Shown in pieces: positions 51,037 to 64,000 of a DNA stretch of 64,000 bases. Position 1 is the stretch's first letter. Each line of letters starts with the position of its first letter. The stretch is from Diphasiastrum complanatum. Its lineage: Eukaryota > Streptophyta > Lycopodiopsida > Lycopodiales > Lycopodiaceae. Location of the stretch: the NCBI GenBank assembly GCA_029204225.1, contig CM055094.1, forward strand, positions 10,461,153 to 10,525,152, given 5' to 3'. The notes under the pieces were generated by a model. That model ran no database searches, was not told where the DNA came from, and saw only the letters and a list, made by a program, of their open reading frames with translations. Both the position numbers and the translations under genes were made by a program.

Positions 51037-52034
51037 CTTTCCTGAGCATCTCCATTGAGCAGATTTTTCTCTCACAAGAGGGCGCCCATCTTCAGCTTGG
51101 ATCTTCACCATTTTTCAGCCGGATCTTCAGCATTTCTCCACACTTGTCTTGCAGATTTTCACGACGGATCGGAGGAGGACAGGCGCCCACTTGCTGCCCA
51201 TTTCTAGCGCCCTCTTGCTGGCTGCCTACCGCTGCATTTTCAGCCTTTTTCCTCCCCTATTTTGGGCGCCCTACTGCCTCCTATTTGCTGCCCTATTGGG
51301 CGCCCTCATGCTTGCTGACCAGCGCCCTACTGCTCCTTCCTTTGCTGAAAATTTCCGCTTTTTGCTACCCCTATTCGCCACCTTCCATCAACCCTAAACC
51401 CTAGCGCCCTACCAACCCATCTTTTTTATCCAATTTTTTTTTGCCGTTTACTACCTCTCTTGGACGCCCACACTCCACCATAGCTGGCGCCCTACATCCG
51501 CCTCAATTTCAGCTCACCCTCCTACCTCGGACAATACATACCTCGGACAATACAAACACGCCTAGATGCTTAGAAAGCCACTCCCACCCAACTTCATCGC
51601 GCATCGGGATTGCTCCCCGTCTTTATCGCAAACTTTTTTTTACCCTTGAAGGGCGATCTCTGATTTTTCAACTTTGTTTCCTCGCTGCCCATACCTCCTT
51701 TTTGTTATCACTTCCTTTCCTTGGCTGCCCCCTTTCCAGCCCCATAGTCCATTATTGTTTCCCATACTTTTACCCACCGTTTACTCCACGTTGTCGGGCC
51801 CTTAGCATCTTTTTTGGAGGCTGCCCGGTACCTCGACATATCGCCGCTATTTTTCTGCTCACTTCCGGTTGCGGTTACGAGGTAGTTCTTACTTAGTTGT
51901 CCTTTCCGTTCATCTTACATCGCGAGTTCTATTGTGTCTTTTCATTGGCGTGCCTGTTGTGACGACTTATGTCCTCTCCTTCAGTTCGTCCAATTGTTTA
52001 GCACATTTCTTTTCTCGCTTACTTTTTCTTCCTC

Positions 52035-52683
52035 ATGGCTAGCTCACCCACTACACCTGCGAGTCATTCCGGACCTTTAGATGAACAGTTTGCTGATATG
52101 CGTGACTCTCTTACTCTCCTCAGTAGTCGTTTCGACCAAATGATGACCGGTTTTACCACTCTATAGACCGGCTTTGCCACCATGCAGTCACAGATTGATT
52201 CCTTACAGCCACATGGACCTAGCAAAGCCCCTGTTCATTCATCATTTGGGTCTCCATTTGGACTTCCATCCTCGTCTACTTCCTTTGGCGGTGGGCCTCA
52301 TTTTCCACCTAACCCACCACCCGGTTTTCCACGTCCTACAGCTCCTGAGTCACATTTTCCACGACATCTAGCTCCTGAGCCACATTTTGCTCGAGATTTT
52401 CGTGATCGGGTACAGCTTGCCACCTATTCTGGTTCCTCTGACGGGAACTTGTTAGAGAATTGGTTTGCAAAGCTTGATACTTATTTTCAGATTTACCCTA
52501 AGACTGATCCTCAGAAGATCCAGTTAGCCGCCTTACATTTAGATGGACGTGCTGCCACTTGGTGGCGGGTCTACCGACTTGACCCTGATCGGGACGGTCT
52601 CCAGTTATGGCCTACCTTTCGTCGTGATCTTCATCATGAGATTGACCCTCAGTATCTGGTAATGCCTGGACCCTCTGTATGTA
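52035..52683 (+). pseudogene. gypsy-2 gag, N-terminal part, cut by the inversion
   Basis: From the ATG at 52035 the frame is open except for a TAG at 52164-52166 (likely CAG to TAG). It encodes a Pro/Ser-rich start, then the capsid block RVQLATYSGSSDGNLLENWF, LAALHLDGRAATWWRVYR and RRDLHHEIDPQYL. At 52673-52683 it meets CTCTGTATGTA and continues, in the original order and the same frame, with the minus-strand frame starting at 61691. Confidence 0.88.
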
Positions 52684-55600
52684 GGTAATGAGCTGAAGAG
52701 CCACCTCGATCTGTATAGGTGGAACCGCAAACTTGGCCAGGAGAATCTCATGTGGTACAGAAGGCTTCGCTCGATTCAGTCGAGCTAGCATGGTGGTCTG
52801 TAATCGTGAAAGACTAGCCGAGTGTGAAGATGGGAGACCTGTACACCATGCCTATGCTGCATAAAGAGCCGTCGGGGTGACAATGGTATCAAAGAGCCAA
52901 CACTTGCTGCGAGCATCATGAATGGACTTCCGGAATGCTAAAAGTAGGACTCGAAAAAAGGATCCCCAGGTATGTATATGAAGCGACCACCTCTAGAACC
53001 TGCCCATCAAGAGTAAGCTCCTGTCGTTGCATGAATGCTCGAGAAGTGTTGAAGACCATGACCTTGGTCTTCCCAATGTTCACCCCTAGGCCCCATCTGG
53101 TGCAGAACTCCTGTAGGCAATCTAACTATCGCTATAGACCCTCTCTGGTAGGTGAGACCAGTACCACATCATCGGCATAAAGGAGGATAGCAATCAAGAT
53201 GTCCCCAATCCTGCAACCAGTGCCACCGCACTGTGTAATGACTCTCTCCAACTCATCAATATACAAGCCAAAGAGGACTGGTGAGAGGGAGCAACCTTGT
53301 TTTACCCCAATAGTGCTCCAAATGTGATCGGATAAGGCACTGCTATGCCGGAAACACCCCAGGACACGCTCATAAAGTGCCATCACAACAAGAATGATGT
53401 CGGTGGCAAAGCCGAGGTCTCGGAGTCTCTGGATGAGTAGCGAGCGAGGAACAGAATCAAAGGCTTTTCTGAAGTCCACAAAACAACAGTAAACCCTCTC
53501 TCTCCTATGCTTAGCCTCCTCAATCAAGGCTCGTAGTGTGAAGACGTGATCTGTGGTAGAGTGATGGGCTCAAAAACCCGCCTGACCCATAGCATGTAGT
53601 CTCCTAGTCTCCGCCTCTGAGCTCACAACAGACTGAAGTATAGTGCCATATAGCTTTGCCAGGACATGTCCAATCATAATGGTGCGGTAGTTACTCGGAA
53701 TCATGAGGTCACCATTCTTATGGATGGGGTGGATAATGTTAGTGCACCAGGACGATGGGAAACCAGAAATAACAGCGAAGTTAGGAAGGGTGGCTATGGT
53801 GGGAGCGAGCAGGTCGGAGGCATGAGAAAGGAGTTCAGACTCAAGATCTTCAATATCTCTGGCCTTGTGGGACCTCATTTTCTTAATGGCTGCAAGTACC
53901 ATGTCAGATGTGAAGAAAGAGAACTCAGATGGTCGTGGGGATATAGAAATAGGTGAGTCGGTAGGGACAGTATACAAGCTAGTAGCATAAGCAGTCCAAA
54001 TGCGGAGGCCCTCCAAGAGAGGTGGTGGAGAGCGCGGAATGAACTCACGCCAAAAAGCGCCCGAGGAGGAACTGAAAAGAAGGTCAATAAGACGTTTCCC
54101 TTCACAATCATCATAGGAACACTTCTTACGACAGAGAACACGATGGTAGGAGCGTCGGGAAGATCGAAGTAGATGTGGGGCATGGATACGTGAGTAGGTT
54201 ACTGACTGATGAAGAGAATGGCACTCGGTATCGTACCATGGGGGGTGCAATGGTCAGGGTGTGCGTCGAGTCTTTTTGGGATGGGGTTTTGTGGGGAAGG
54301 TTAGTGATGCAGCTAAATGGAGTGAGGTGGTGAGAAAAGTGGCCTGGATGTCGACTTGATTGTCATGAGGAAAGGAGTGCAAAAGTGAAGTCAAGTACTG
54401 CCGGTATAGTGGCATGTAAGTGGGATCGGGTAAGCATGGATAGTGAAGATGGAGGAGTAGGTTGAAGGTGGCCAATGTTGAAGGAGAGAAATGAGTGATC
54501 AGAAAGGGTGGGGGGGGAACGTGGAAGTCAGAGACTATGGGTATAAAGGATGGTGTCCCCATGAGATAGTCAACGACACTATGTCCTCCACTGTGAGGGT
54601 GACATGTATAACTGTCTGAACGTGGCCAGCGGGGTAAGCCATTATAAATGGCTAGCTCATGTGCCTCTCCAAACTGCAGTAAGTACTCACCATATGGAGT
54701 AGTAGGTCCCGAACTGTCCGCGGAAGTCCTGGTAACTCCAACCATATCACTGTCAAGGGCACGAACACGCAGCTGATCCATGGTGTCAAAGAACTCTGTC
54801 TGTCTCGTTGATGTTTGGGCATACTCGAGTGGAGAGACTCTCCTCTGTACAAGCAGGCGACCCCACCTGAACCTCGACCACTGGCAGATCTAGTTTCTCG
54901 TCGGAATATTGAGTCCCATCTGTATCTAGGAAAAGAAGGAAGTCCTCGCTCTGGGCTCTCGTGTGTCTCCATGAAGAATAATATATCTCTGCCTGTAATA
55001 AAATCAACAAGGTCTCCTATAGAAGAAGAGGAATGTATGCCCGCACAGTTCCACACTCCAATCCGAAGGTGGTGTGGATGGGGCCCTGGGGTGCTCCCAA
55101 CCCCGGGCACCCCAAATATCTAACTATGGGAACCATCACGAGCGCTATCCAAACAGCTCACCCGTCCATCTTTGTATATAATGCATATGCCTGACTCCCT
55201 AGCTTCCTGAAAGGCCTTACGCCTCTCCTCCACCTGGATATAGGTGAGATCATCATCCATGTATATAGTGGTATCCCGTAGTTTGGCTCTACATCGTAAG
55301 GCCTCTCTACGGCTGGCTAGGGATGTGAAGCAGATGATCAATGTAGCTGCATCTCCGGTGGTCCTCCAGGCGGTGTCTAACCCATCTGTCCCATGTCCAA
55401 GGGTGGTCTCGAGAAATCTCGTAGCTTCGGCCATGACATCCTGCGTATCTGGTATCCCGCGAACTCTGATGTTATGAGCTTTTTGTTCCCGTGACCATTC
55501 CTTCTAGATGGTGGCTGAGATGACTGAAGAAATGGGGGCACTAGGCTTGGTGCCTTTCTTCAATACTGCTGCCCATGAAAGGGTTTCTTCTTTGTGCTGT

Positions 55601-55870
55601 TCAATCTTATTTTCGAGCTCCCGTATCATGGTGGTAGTAGATTCCGAGGCAACAACCTATTTAGTACTAATCACTTGTTCCAATGTGGCAACTTTGGACT
55701 CCAACACGTTCTTTTCTTTGAGCAGAGAGACCCTTATACCCTTCAGCTATGAGAGCTCTTTTTTCAGAAGCTGGAAATCTGCTTTCAGATGTCAAATTTG
55801 TAATAAATCCTAACACCACAGTAGGGCAAACACTAATCGATCCACCCAACCTTGCCTACCCCTTGATATA
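52684..55870 (-). mobile_element. LINE-B, 5' four fifths (ORF1 and most of ORF2), in the inverted segment
   Basis: Minus-strand order: ORF1 (about 55850-55118), ORF2 endonuclease (55110-54254, with an internal deletion of roughly 240 bp after SLHSS near 54830), linker, RT (about 53890-52900) and early C-terminal region to 52684. The RT keeps FVDFRKAFDSVPR, GVKQGCSLSPVLFGLYIDEL and the catalytic YADD (near 53180). One TGA at 53572-53570 falls where relatives have an Arg (CGA) codon. The remainder of ORF2 and the tail lie at 61691-62362 on the plus strand, across the inversion. Confidence 0.88.
55118..55850 (-). pseudogene. LINE-B ORF1: coiled coil plus RRM-like nucleic-acid chaperone domain
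   Basis: One frame with four stops (TGA and TAG, each one C-to-T change from Arg or Gln codons). The first third has heptads of Leu/Ile/Val (LLKEKNVLESKVATLEQVI, MIRELENKIEQHKEE). Next comes HNIRVRGIPDTQD...LIICFTSLASRREALRC, resembling the RRM of L1-type ORF1p, then DDDLTYIQVEERRKAFQEAR and GICIIYKDGRV, like its C-terminal domain. No CCHC knuckle. ORF2 starts 10-20 nt after the ORF1 stop. Confidence 0.6.
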
Positions 55871-55923
55871 GAGTAAGCCCCTCCTAGCCCAGTGTGAGGA
55901 CTGGTAGCATGCAACTGCCAAGT

Positions 55924-55952
55924 GTCGGCCACGTGTCACTGACGTGGCCGAC
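55924..55952. repeat. 29-bp palindrome with 11-bp perfect arms
   Basis: GTCGGCCACGT and its complement around a 7-bp loop, in the gypsy-1 3' flank. It contains CACGTG-like cores. Confidence 0.9.
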
Positions 55953-56967
55953 TGCACGTCAAGACCCAACTGGGGGCCCTATCCTGCTGACAGGGTCCCT
56001 AGACTGTGTTAGGCCCGCCATGGCTATGGACCGTGCTGAGGCACACTACTCACACTGTCTTGCCCTTTTGGTCGTGTACGCTGGACACGACCGTGACTAT
56101 GGTATCTGACCTATCTGTGTTCTCTCGGGTTCGGCACCTAAGACAAAGTCTGGAAAAACCTTGCAAAGGACGCTACCTCTTTCCCAAGTGGCATTCTCAA
56201 CAGGCTGATCATTCCACTTAACCAGATATTCTCGGTATAGAGTATGACGAGTCTGCATCTCTCTACTATCAAGAATCTCCTCTGGTTCATGTGGAGGTTG
56301 TTGAGGATCCAATGGGAGAACTAGAACACTGTCTCCTACCAGATTTTCTGATCTGGCTAAGGCTTTTCGTAACTGACTTACATGAAAGACTAGAAAAACC
56401 TTACTGTTGTGTGGGAGTTCTAGTTCATAGGTGACCTCGCCTAGTCTCCTACTGATGGTTAAGGGACCACAATACCTTGGAGACAACTTAGCACACAGTC
56501 CTGATTTGAGGGTTTTAGAGTCGACTGGGACTCTCAAGTAGACTTTCTCACCAGCGGAGAACTGTACATCCCGTCTGTGCGGATTTGCATAATGCCTGGC
56601 TCGATACTGGGACTGCCTGATGCTACGCTTAGCATGTTCTATCATCTGGTTTAGGTCCTCTAAAAAGTTTCTGGCTGCTTCAACTTTTTCTTGTTTAAAC
56701 CCTACAGGTGTGGGTGAGCGTGGCTGAAAACCGTACATCAGCATAAATGGGCTGTATCCCGTAGCTGAATGTTTGGTACTATTGTAATCAAACTCTAATA
56801 TTCAGAGATACTCCTCCCAATTAGTCTGCTTCTTGTTGACGTATGCACGAAGCATGTCCTCCAGCACCTGATTTACCCTCTCTGTTTGACCGTCCGTCTG
56901 TGGATGGTCGGTGGTACTCATATTAAGTTTAGTATGGAGATGATGGAATACTGCCCTCCAAAAATTT

Positions 56968-57033
56968 CCAGTAAGCTTATTGTCCCGGTCGCTGACTATG
57001 CCGGAAGGTAGACCGGGACAATAAGGTTACTGG
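56968..57033. repeat. 23-bp inverted duplication in the gypsy-1 integrase
   Basis: The integrase codons for the SDRDNKLTG region (56968-56990) are copied in inverted orientation, with one mismatch, at 57011-57033, replacing the normal upstream codons. Confidence 0.9.
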
Positions 57034-57939
57034 AATGTCGCTAACTCTGGAGCTCTAATGGTTGTTTTGGTCGGAATGAAATGAGCCATTTTGGTCAGAC
57101 GGTCAACTGTGACCCATATAGCGTCATTACCCTTTTGGGTTTTAGGCAGGCCTACTATAAAATCCATGGAGATACTCTCCCATTTACCAGCTGGTATTTC
57201 TAAGGGCTGCAACAACCCTCCTACCTTCAAACGCTCTGCTTTGTTACTTGACATTTCTGGCAACTGGTTACATACTGGTGGACGTCCTTTTTCATACTGG
57301 GCCAGAAAGATTGCCTACGAAGAAGCTCATAGGTCTTCTATATGCCTGGGTGTCCCGCACTAGGATTGTCATGACATTCATACAGGACCTGCTGCCTATA
57401 ATCCTCTGAATTGGGGACACATACTCTATCTCTATAGAGCAAGTACTCATCCTGAATGGAATACTGTTTCCATTTGAATCCTTGAGTCAATTGACCCTCA
57501 ACCACTGGGGTTTGCTTGGGTAATACAGGCTCAGAATCCTCAACGTCATCTGACGACGTATACTCGGACTCATCATCATCCTCAACGGAAGCTGCCGTAT
57601 TCTTGGATGAACTGGCACCAGCCCCGGGAACTGGTTCTGCAGTCTGTAACTGTCTGCTCTGGACTGAGTTCTAGATAGTAGAGAAGAATGCATCATACTG
57701 GCACTTCCCTCTCAAGGACTCGAGTAACTCATTACCAATCTGAGTAAAACTCAGCTCGTTTATCATAGGCATTCTGCTATGGGCATCTGCTACTGTATTG
57801 AATTTCCCCCGTCTATATCTGATAGACATATCAAACTCTTGCATCAACTCTGCCCAACGAGCTTTCCGACCTCTAAGCTCAGGTTGATTGCAAAGGTATC
57901 TGAGACTCTCATGGTCTGTCAGGACGTCAAAGTTGGCAC

Positions 57940-58390
57940 AGTTATGAACATAGCCACGGCTGATCTAGATTTAGTCTATGAAAGCATCACATAAGCAAGA
58001 CTTAACCCTAGAAAGCATGAGAGAGAAAGCTTAGAGAGACTAAAGAAGGAGATCATATCATAAGCCAAGTAACAAATGACACAGAATCCCTACTTATAGC
58101 CAAGAGGAAGCCCTAAAAGGAAGCTTCCAGTGGCTAGGGCCAAACTGAGAGGGAAAATAGTGCGCCCTCCAAGAAGGCCCCCACTCTCAGTAATATGACC
58201 AAATAACCAATATAGTGAATCATAGGGCCCAAGGCCAATAATATGGTCTAAATGTCAATAATAGGGCCCAAGGCCAACCATATAGTCTAAATGTCAAATA
58301 ATGAATAAAAAAGGGCCCAAAGCCTGCTTATGCATAAAGTAAAGTAAATGTAAATGGACATGGCGAATGTAATGAGCCGAGTCCATAACT
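57940..58390 (-). repeat. gypsy-2 3' LTR, 451 bp, inverted by the rearrangement
   Basis: Minus-strand AGTTATG...CATAACT, preceded on that strand by a purine-rich ggggag tract (about 58391-58397) and followed by GTGCC, the same 5 bp as before the 5' LTR. Its orientation opposite to the 5' LTR is explained by the inversion at 52673-61701. Confidence 0.93.
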
Positions 58391-58434
58391 CTCCCCGACA
58401 CAAAAATAAGACCCAACTGCCATAAAGGATTGGA

Positions 58435-61400
58435 TCAAGTAACAGCAAGCCCTGGAGGATCAACTGGAACAGCATCTGGTGTAGTAACAACTGGAGCAAT
58501 AGCTGATGTAGAGGAATCAACAAGTGCGGCAAGAGCACGAGCCTGATCCGCAAGTGACGGTGTATGATAAAAGACATCAATAGGCTCCCATGTGGCCTCC
58601 TCAACAGGACGACCATCCCACTGGACTAGGAACTGAATCTGCCGGCGGCGTCGACTATGATGCAAACGCACCTGAAGGATAGTAGCAGGTAATAAAGGAA
58701 AGAGATCCGGTGCAGTAGGAAACTCAGCATCATGAGGAGCATCATCCTCAATAGCAGCACGTAATAAACTGACATGGAATATATCACAGGCATGTGTGGA
58801 AGCAGGAAGCTGAAGACGATATGTAACTGGACTAAGAACCTCCAATATACAATAAGGCCCATAATAACGTGGTGCAAGCTTCTCAGTAGAAGCATGGCCC
58901 TGAATAAAATGATGACGTGCAAACCGTAGGCGTAGATATACCATATCACCAACATGAAACTCAACATGACGTCGATGACGATCAACTGAAGCCCGATAAC
59001 GCTGCTGGACCTGCTGCAAATGGGAACTGGCCTGGAGAATAAGCTCGCGAGCACCTGATAGAAATGAAGACAGTGTCACAGGTGTATCCTCGAGAGGAAG
59101 AGGAATACCAGGTAAAAGAGGTGCATAACCATGAGATAATAAAAATGGTGCAACGCCGGTGCTGGTACTAACAGAGCTGTTATAGCTATACTCTGCCAAA
59201 CATAAGTGCTGATCCCAATCCTTCCTTGAAGGAGTAACAAAATGGCGCAAATAATCCTCAAGGATCCTGTTAAGGACCTCAGACTGCCCATCAGAAGTAG
59301 AATGATAAGCAATATACGCATAAGCTCTGTCCAAAACAATGATGTAAACTTACTATCCCGATCAGAAAGGATAGTACGAGGAAACCCATGTAGGCGAAAT
59401 ATCTCTGAAAGGAACAAGTGTGCACACTGCTCTGCTGTGATAGTACTGCGGACGGGTATGAAATGTGCCTGTTTTGAGAACCTGTCAACTACCACCATAC
59501 ATGAATCGTGACCACGACGGGTGCGAGGAAGGCCAATGATGAAGTCCATAGAAATATCAGTCCACTGGCGGTGAGGAATAGGCCAACTCTGAAGCAAACC
59601 AGCGGACTTAGCACGGGAGTACTTATTACGTAAGCAGAAAGGACAGGTACGAATAAGTACAACAAGCTCTTTCCTAAGGGATGGCCAATAGAAATGATCC
59701 TTAAGACGAGCATAAGACTTCTGAAAACCAAAATGACCCCCAACTGGGGACGAATGAGCATCCGACAACAACTGAGAACGGATACTCAAAGAACTAGGAA
59801 TACAAAGAGAACCATAATGATAAAGACGGTGGTCGACAATGGAATAAGCCTGATGAGGTGAAGACGACATAGGTGGAGCAGAACTATAAACATCACGAAA
59901 ATCAGAACATGTAAGATAAGCAGATGGAAGATCATCAAACCAGGAAGGGATCGTGGCAACAAGGGTATTCAATAAAGCAGGAAGTCTAGACAATGCGTCA
60001 GCAGCAGTGTTAGCACGACCAGGACCATTAGTAACACCAAAAGGAAGAACACGAAACTCATACAAACCAAGATGGGTACGAAACGCAGTCTTGTGTTCGT
60101 CCGAAGGATGCATCCTAATCTGGTGATAGCCGGAACGTAAGTCTATCTTAGAGAAACGATGAGAGGTGCCTAACTGGTCAAAGAGATCATCCATGTGAGG
60201 AATAGGATATTGGTTACGGATGGTCAACTTATTGAGGGCACGATAATCAATGCAGAGGCGTTTGGAACCATCTTTCTTACTGACAAGGAGAACAGGGGCA
60301 CCAAAAGGACTGTGACTAGGAACAATAAGGCCCTGATCTAGTAAAGCAGTAATCTGAAGCTCAACCTCATCACGCTCAGACTTAGACATACGGTAAGGAG
60401 GCCGAGAGGGAGGAGCAGAACCAGGACACAAATCAATATGGTGGTTCACATCACGTAATGGTGGTAGCGTCGTAGGTTCTGAAAAGACAAATGCATACTG
60501 ATGTAATAAGTCAGAGATCACCTGAGGAACAGCTGCTGGAGGAGAGGTAGTCACTGGAGAATCTGCTGCAGCACGCTGAACACATAATAAAGCTGCACAA
60601 TGAGCCTTAGGTAGGCTGCGGATAAACTGCTTCCCGCTGATCAATTGGAAATCTGCCTGAGAATCAATACCAGCAAGTGAGTGGGTCACTGCATCATGAA
60701 CAAATGTCAATGTCTGCTGAGCCAGGTCCAAAGTAACCGCTCCCAATGAAGCAAACCAATCAGCACCAAGGATAAGGTCATAGCGCTCCAGAGGAATGAT
60801 ATAAAGATCTGCCTGTCCAGAAAAATCACCAATGCGGTAGGATAATCCCTGAAACATCTGAGAACTAGGAAATGAGTGAGAACTGGCAACCTCGACTGTG
60901 AGAGGCTGTGGAGCAGGAATAGGTGAAGCGCGTATCCGGCTGAGAACATAACTGCTGATAAAGGAATGAGTGCTGCCGGTATCAACTAAAGCAATATACT
61001 CACGACCAGTAATGCGCACACGTAGCCGAATGGAGCGAGGACCGGGGCACCCTGTCCAGGTAGCATAAGCAAGCTGAGCATGGCAAGTAGCAGGAAGTAA
61101 ATCAGTAGAAGGCTCAGGAGATAGATCAGGCTCATCAGATATATGAATGTAGATATCGGACTCATCTGGGGTAGTGCCCTCATGGTAGAAAACAGCAGTA
61201 GAAGTAGGCAGGGGCTGGTGGCAATCACGGGCAATGTGGTCAGGACTCTTACAACGAAAGCAAAGACGCTTCTGCTGAATGTCAGCGAACTCTGCAGACG
61301 TGTAACGTCGGACAAAAGCAAGACGAGGAGGCGGAGGGCGAGGAGCGGGAGAAGTAAGAGAAGAGGTCGGGACGACAGTGGATGGGGCAGATGGGGCCGG

Positions 61401-61690
61401 AGATGGTAGAGGTGAAAGAGATGGACGGGGTCGGGAAAAGCGAAAGGGAGCAGGATCAGGGTACTTATGCTGTAAAGTACTAGCAAGGGACATGGCCTCA
61501 ACAAGTGTGGGTGGACGGAAAGAAGAGACATCGTATCGTAGAGCACCACGAAGTCCAGCAATGTAGCAAGAAATAAGCTCGGTGGGCTGAAGATCTGTAA
61601 AGAGGTAGGAAAGGTCCATAAACTGATCTGTACAGGAAGAAAGATCACCAGTCTGAGTAAGACTACGGAATATATCACGCTGGCGGCTCA

Positions 61691-61691
<1 letters not shown>
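58435..61691 (-). pseudogene. gypsy-2 gag C-terminus and pol with RT/RNase H deletion
   Basis: Open from 61691 to about 59200. Gag end with knuckle [14 protein letters not shown] (about 61265-61224), then protease [11 protein letters not shown] and [14 protein letters not shown] has [16 protein letters not shown] and [15 protein letters not shown]. After LPFGVTNGP (about 60030) the frame jumps, without frameshift, to [14 protein letters not shown], the end of RNase H. The YxDD catalytic site and most of RNase H are therefore missing. Integrase follows ([25 protein letters not shown]). A small deletion with frameshift near 59335 precedes [12 protein letters not shown]. The C-terminal part (59334-58435) ends with chromodomain-like IQFLVQWDGRPVEEATWE. 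Non-autonomous. Confidence 0.92.
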
Positions 61692-62834
<1,143 letters not shown>

Positions 62835-62835
62835 G

Positions 62836-62967
62836 ACGAATAGACCCGTTCAAAAATCGGAAATCAGGTTTAGGGCCCAGCAGACGGTTCGAACCGGGTC
62901 CGAACGATTCGATGGTTCGAACCGTGAGAGGCGGTTCGAACCGCGGTTCGATGCAACCTTGAGAATA
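62836..62967. repeat. hAT right end with TTCGAAC subterminal repeats
   Basis: Several TTCGAAC or near copies, then GATGCAACC close to the terminus, matching TTGCATC of the left end in inverted orientation. Followed by TGACTTA. Confidence 0.7.
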
Positions 62968-64000
62968 TGACTTACTTGCTCCCACCATAGCCACTGTTCT
63001 TAATTCCGCAGTTGTTTTTGGCTTCCCTTCGTCTTGGTGCACTAACATCATCCACCCCATCCATAAGAATGGTGACCCCATGATTCCGAGTAACTACCGC
63101 ACTGTCATGGTTGGGGATGTTCTGGCAAAGCTATATGCTACTATACTTCAGTCTATTGTGAGCTCAGAGGCGGAGACTAGGAGACTACATGCTATGGGTC
63201 AGGCAGGTTTTCGGGCGCCCATTACTCTACTACAGATCACATCTTCACGTTACGGGCTCTGACTGAGGAAGCTAAGGACAGGAAAGAGGGTTTATTGTTG
63301 TTTTGTGGACTTTGGGAAAGCCTTTGATCCTCGCTCCTTCCTCATTCAGAGACTACGAGATCTTGGCTTCTCCACCGACATCATTTTCGTTGTGGCGCTT
63401 TATGAGCGCGTCCTGGGATGTTTCTGGCATAGTAGTGGCATCTCTGATCATATTTGGAGCACTATTGGGGTGAAACAGGGTTGCTCCCTTTCGCCGGTCC
63501 TCTTTGGCCTATATATTGATGAGTTGGAGAGAGTCATTACACAGTGTGGTGGTGTATTGGTTGCAGGCTTCCGGATATCTTGATTGCTATCCTTCTTTAT
63601 GTCGATGATGTGGTACTAGTCTCACTAACCAAAGAGGGCCTACAGCGACAGTTGGATTGCTTACAGGAGTTCTGTACAAGATGGGGCCTAGGGGTGCGAA
63701 CATTGGGAAGACCAAAGTTATGGTTTTCAACACTTCTCGAGCATTCATGCAGCAACAGGAGCTCACTTTTGATGGATGGGTTCTAGAGGTGGTCCCTTCT
63801 TATACATACCTGGGGATCCTTTTCTCGGGTCCTACTTTTAGTATGAGACAGGCCGCTACCACTCAATTAGGGAAGGGATATGCCTCCCTTGTTCAACTAG
63901 AGCGGTTTTGTTTTCAGAAGTCCATCCAGGATGCTCGTAGTAAGTGTCGCCTCTTTGTTATCATGGTTCTCTTAGGCATCTTACCTCCTAATTGAGTCGT
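62968..64000 (+). mobile_element. LINE-A, 3' half (RT), running off the window
   Basis: Resumes LINE-A after the hAT: FPSSWCTNIIHPIHKNGD, EAETRRLHAMGQAGF, FVDFGKAFD (DSVP lost), GVKQGCSLSPVLFGLYIDEL, the catalytic YVDD (about 63599-63610), VVPSYTYLGILFSGPTFSMR and LERFCFQKSIQDARSKC. Frameshifts occur near 63200, 63340 and 63570. The C-terminal end lies beyond the window. Confidence 0.9.

Larger units (their letters stand above)
55871..57939 (-). mobile_element. gypsy-1, 3' part: RNase H, integrase, chromodomain-like end
   Basis: Continues gypsy-1 from the far side of the gypsy-2 insertion (GTGCC complement at 57935-57939): LTDHESLRYLCNQPELRGRK and KFNTVADAHSR (RNase H), CHDNPSAGHPG, the integrase core [29 protein letters not shown] and DHPQTDGQTERVNQ. 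The C-terminal part (56744-56097) has SPRYCGPLTISRRLGEVTYE, FHVSQLRKA and a chromodomain-like EYLVKWNDQPVENATWE, so this is a chromovirus-type gypsy. Stops and a small inverted duplication break it. Beyond 56097 no LTR is recognised; LINE-B begins at about 55870. Confidence 0.88.

Noticed and set aside
51006-51896. Plus-strand frames of 132-151 codons after the gypsy-2 LTR
   Set aside because: They lie in the untranslated leader before gag, lack domains and have LTR-leader composition.
60986-61678. 230-codon minus-strand frame overlapping gypsy-2 gag-pol
   Set aside because: Leu/Pro-rich out-of-frame shadow of gag-pol; the knuckle and protease are in the other frame.

Overview
The window looks like nuclear DNA of a land plant with a large, repeat-rich genome. 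The host genes have plant-type split structures with GT/AG introns, and plant homologues are known for them. The promoter motifs are plant-like (telo-box, TGGGCC). The repeats are Ty1-copia, Ty3-gypsy (chromodomain type), hAT, Helitron, non-LTR (LINE) elements and very long (CT)n tracts. I cannot name the species; a non-seed vascular plant is plausible, but this is a guess.

Layout. 1-4046: three LINE fragments of one family, two of them tail to tail. 4541-9963 (+): twelve 3' exons of the DNA topoisomerase VI subunit B gene (TOP6B); the exons for its ATPase domain are not in the window. 10256-20640: a decayed Helitron on the minus strand. It is interrupted by an 88-bp SINE and by an almost pristine 6.4-kb Ty1-copia element (13362-19792, target duplication CAACG). 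22262-26817: three copies of a repeat ending in (CT)n, a tandem pair of 420-bp units carrying a 5S-rRNA-like motif, and the 3' end of a second copia element with its LTR. 29225-31765 (+): a complete three-exon gene for a p32/MAM33-family mitochondrial matrix protein. 35879-41826 (-): four C-terminal exons of a MidA/NDUFAF7-like (DUF185) gene, with a small two-exon gene of unknown function (38184-38508, +) inside one of its introns.

42740-64000 is a deep nest of transposons. A LINE (LINE-A) is split by a hAT element (44408-62967) whose ends are flanked by TGACTTA. Inside the hAT lies a gypsy element (gypsy-1). It was entered by a second gypsy (gypsy-2, target duplication GTGCC, near-identical LTRs). 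A further LINE (LINE-B) ends in a 469-bp perfect (CT)n tract. A 9-kb segment of this nest (about 52673-61701) has been inverted between two 11-bp inverted repeats, CTCTGTATGTA and TACATACAGAG. Undoing the inversion on paper makes gypsy-1, gypsy-2 and LINE-B each collinear again and puts the gypsy-2 gag-pol in one frame across the join.

The most interesting signals are this reciprocal inversion, a LINE family tied to (CT)n tracts whose ORF2 ends in a PCNA-binding-like (PIP) box, and the 5S-derived tandem repeat. I found no rRNA or tRNA gene that looks functional and no CRISPR array.
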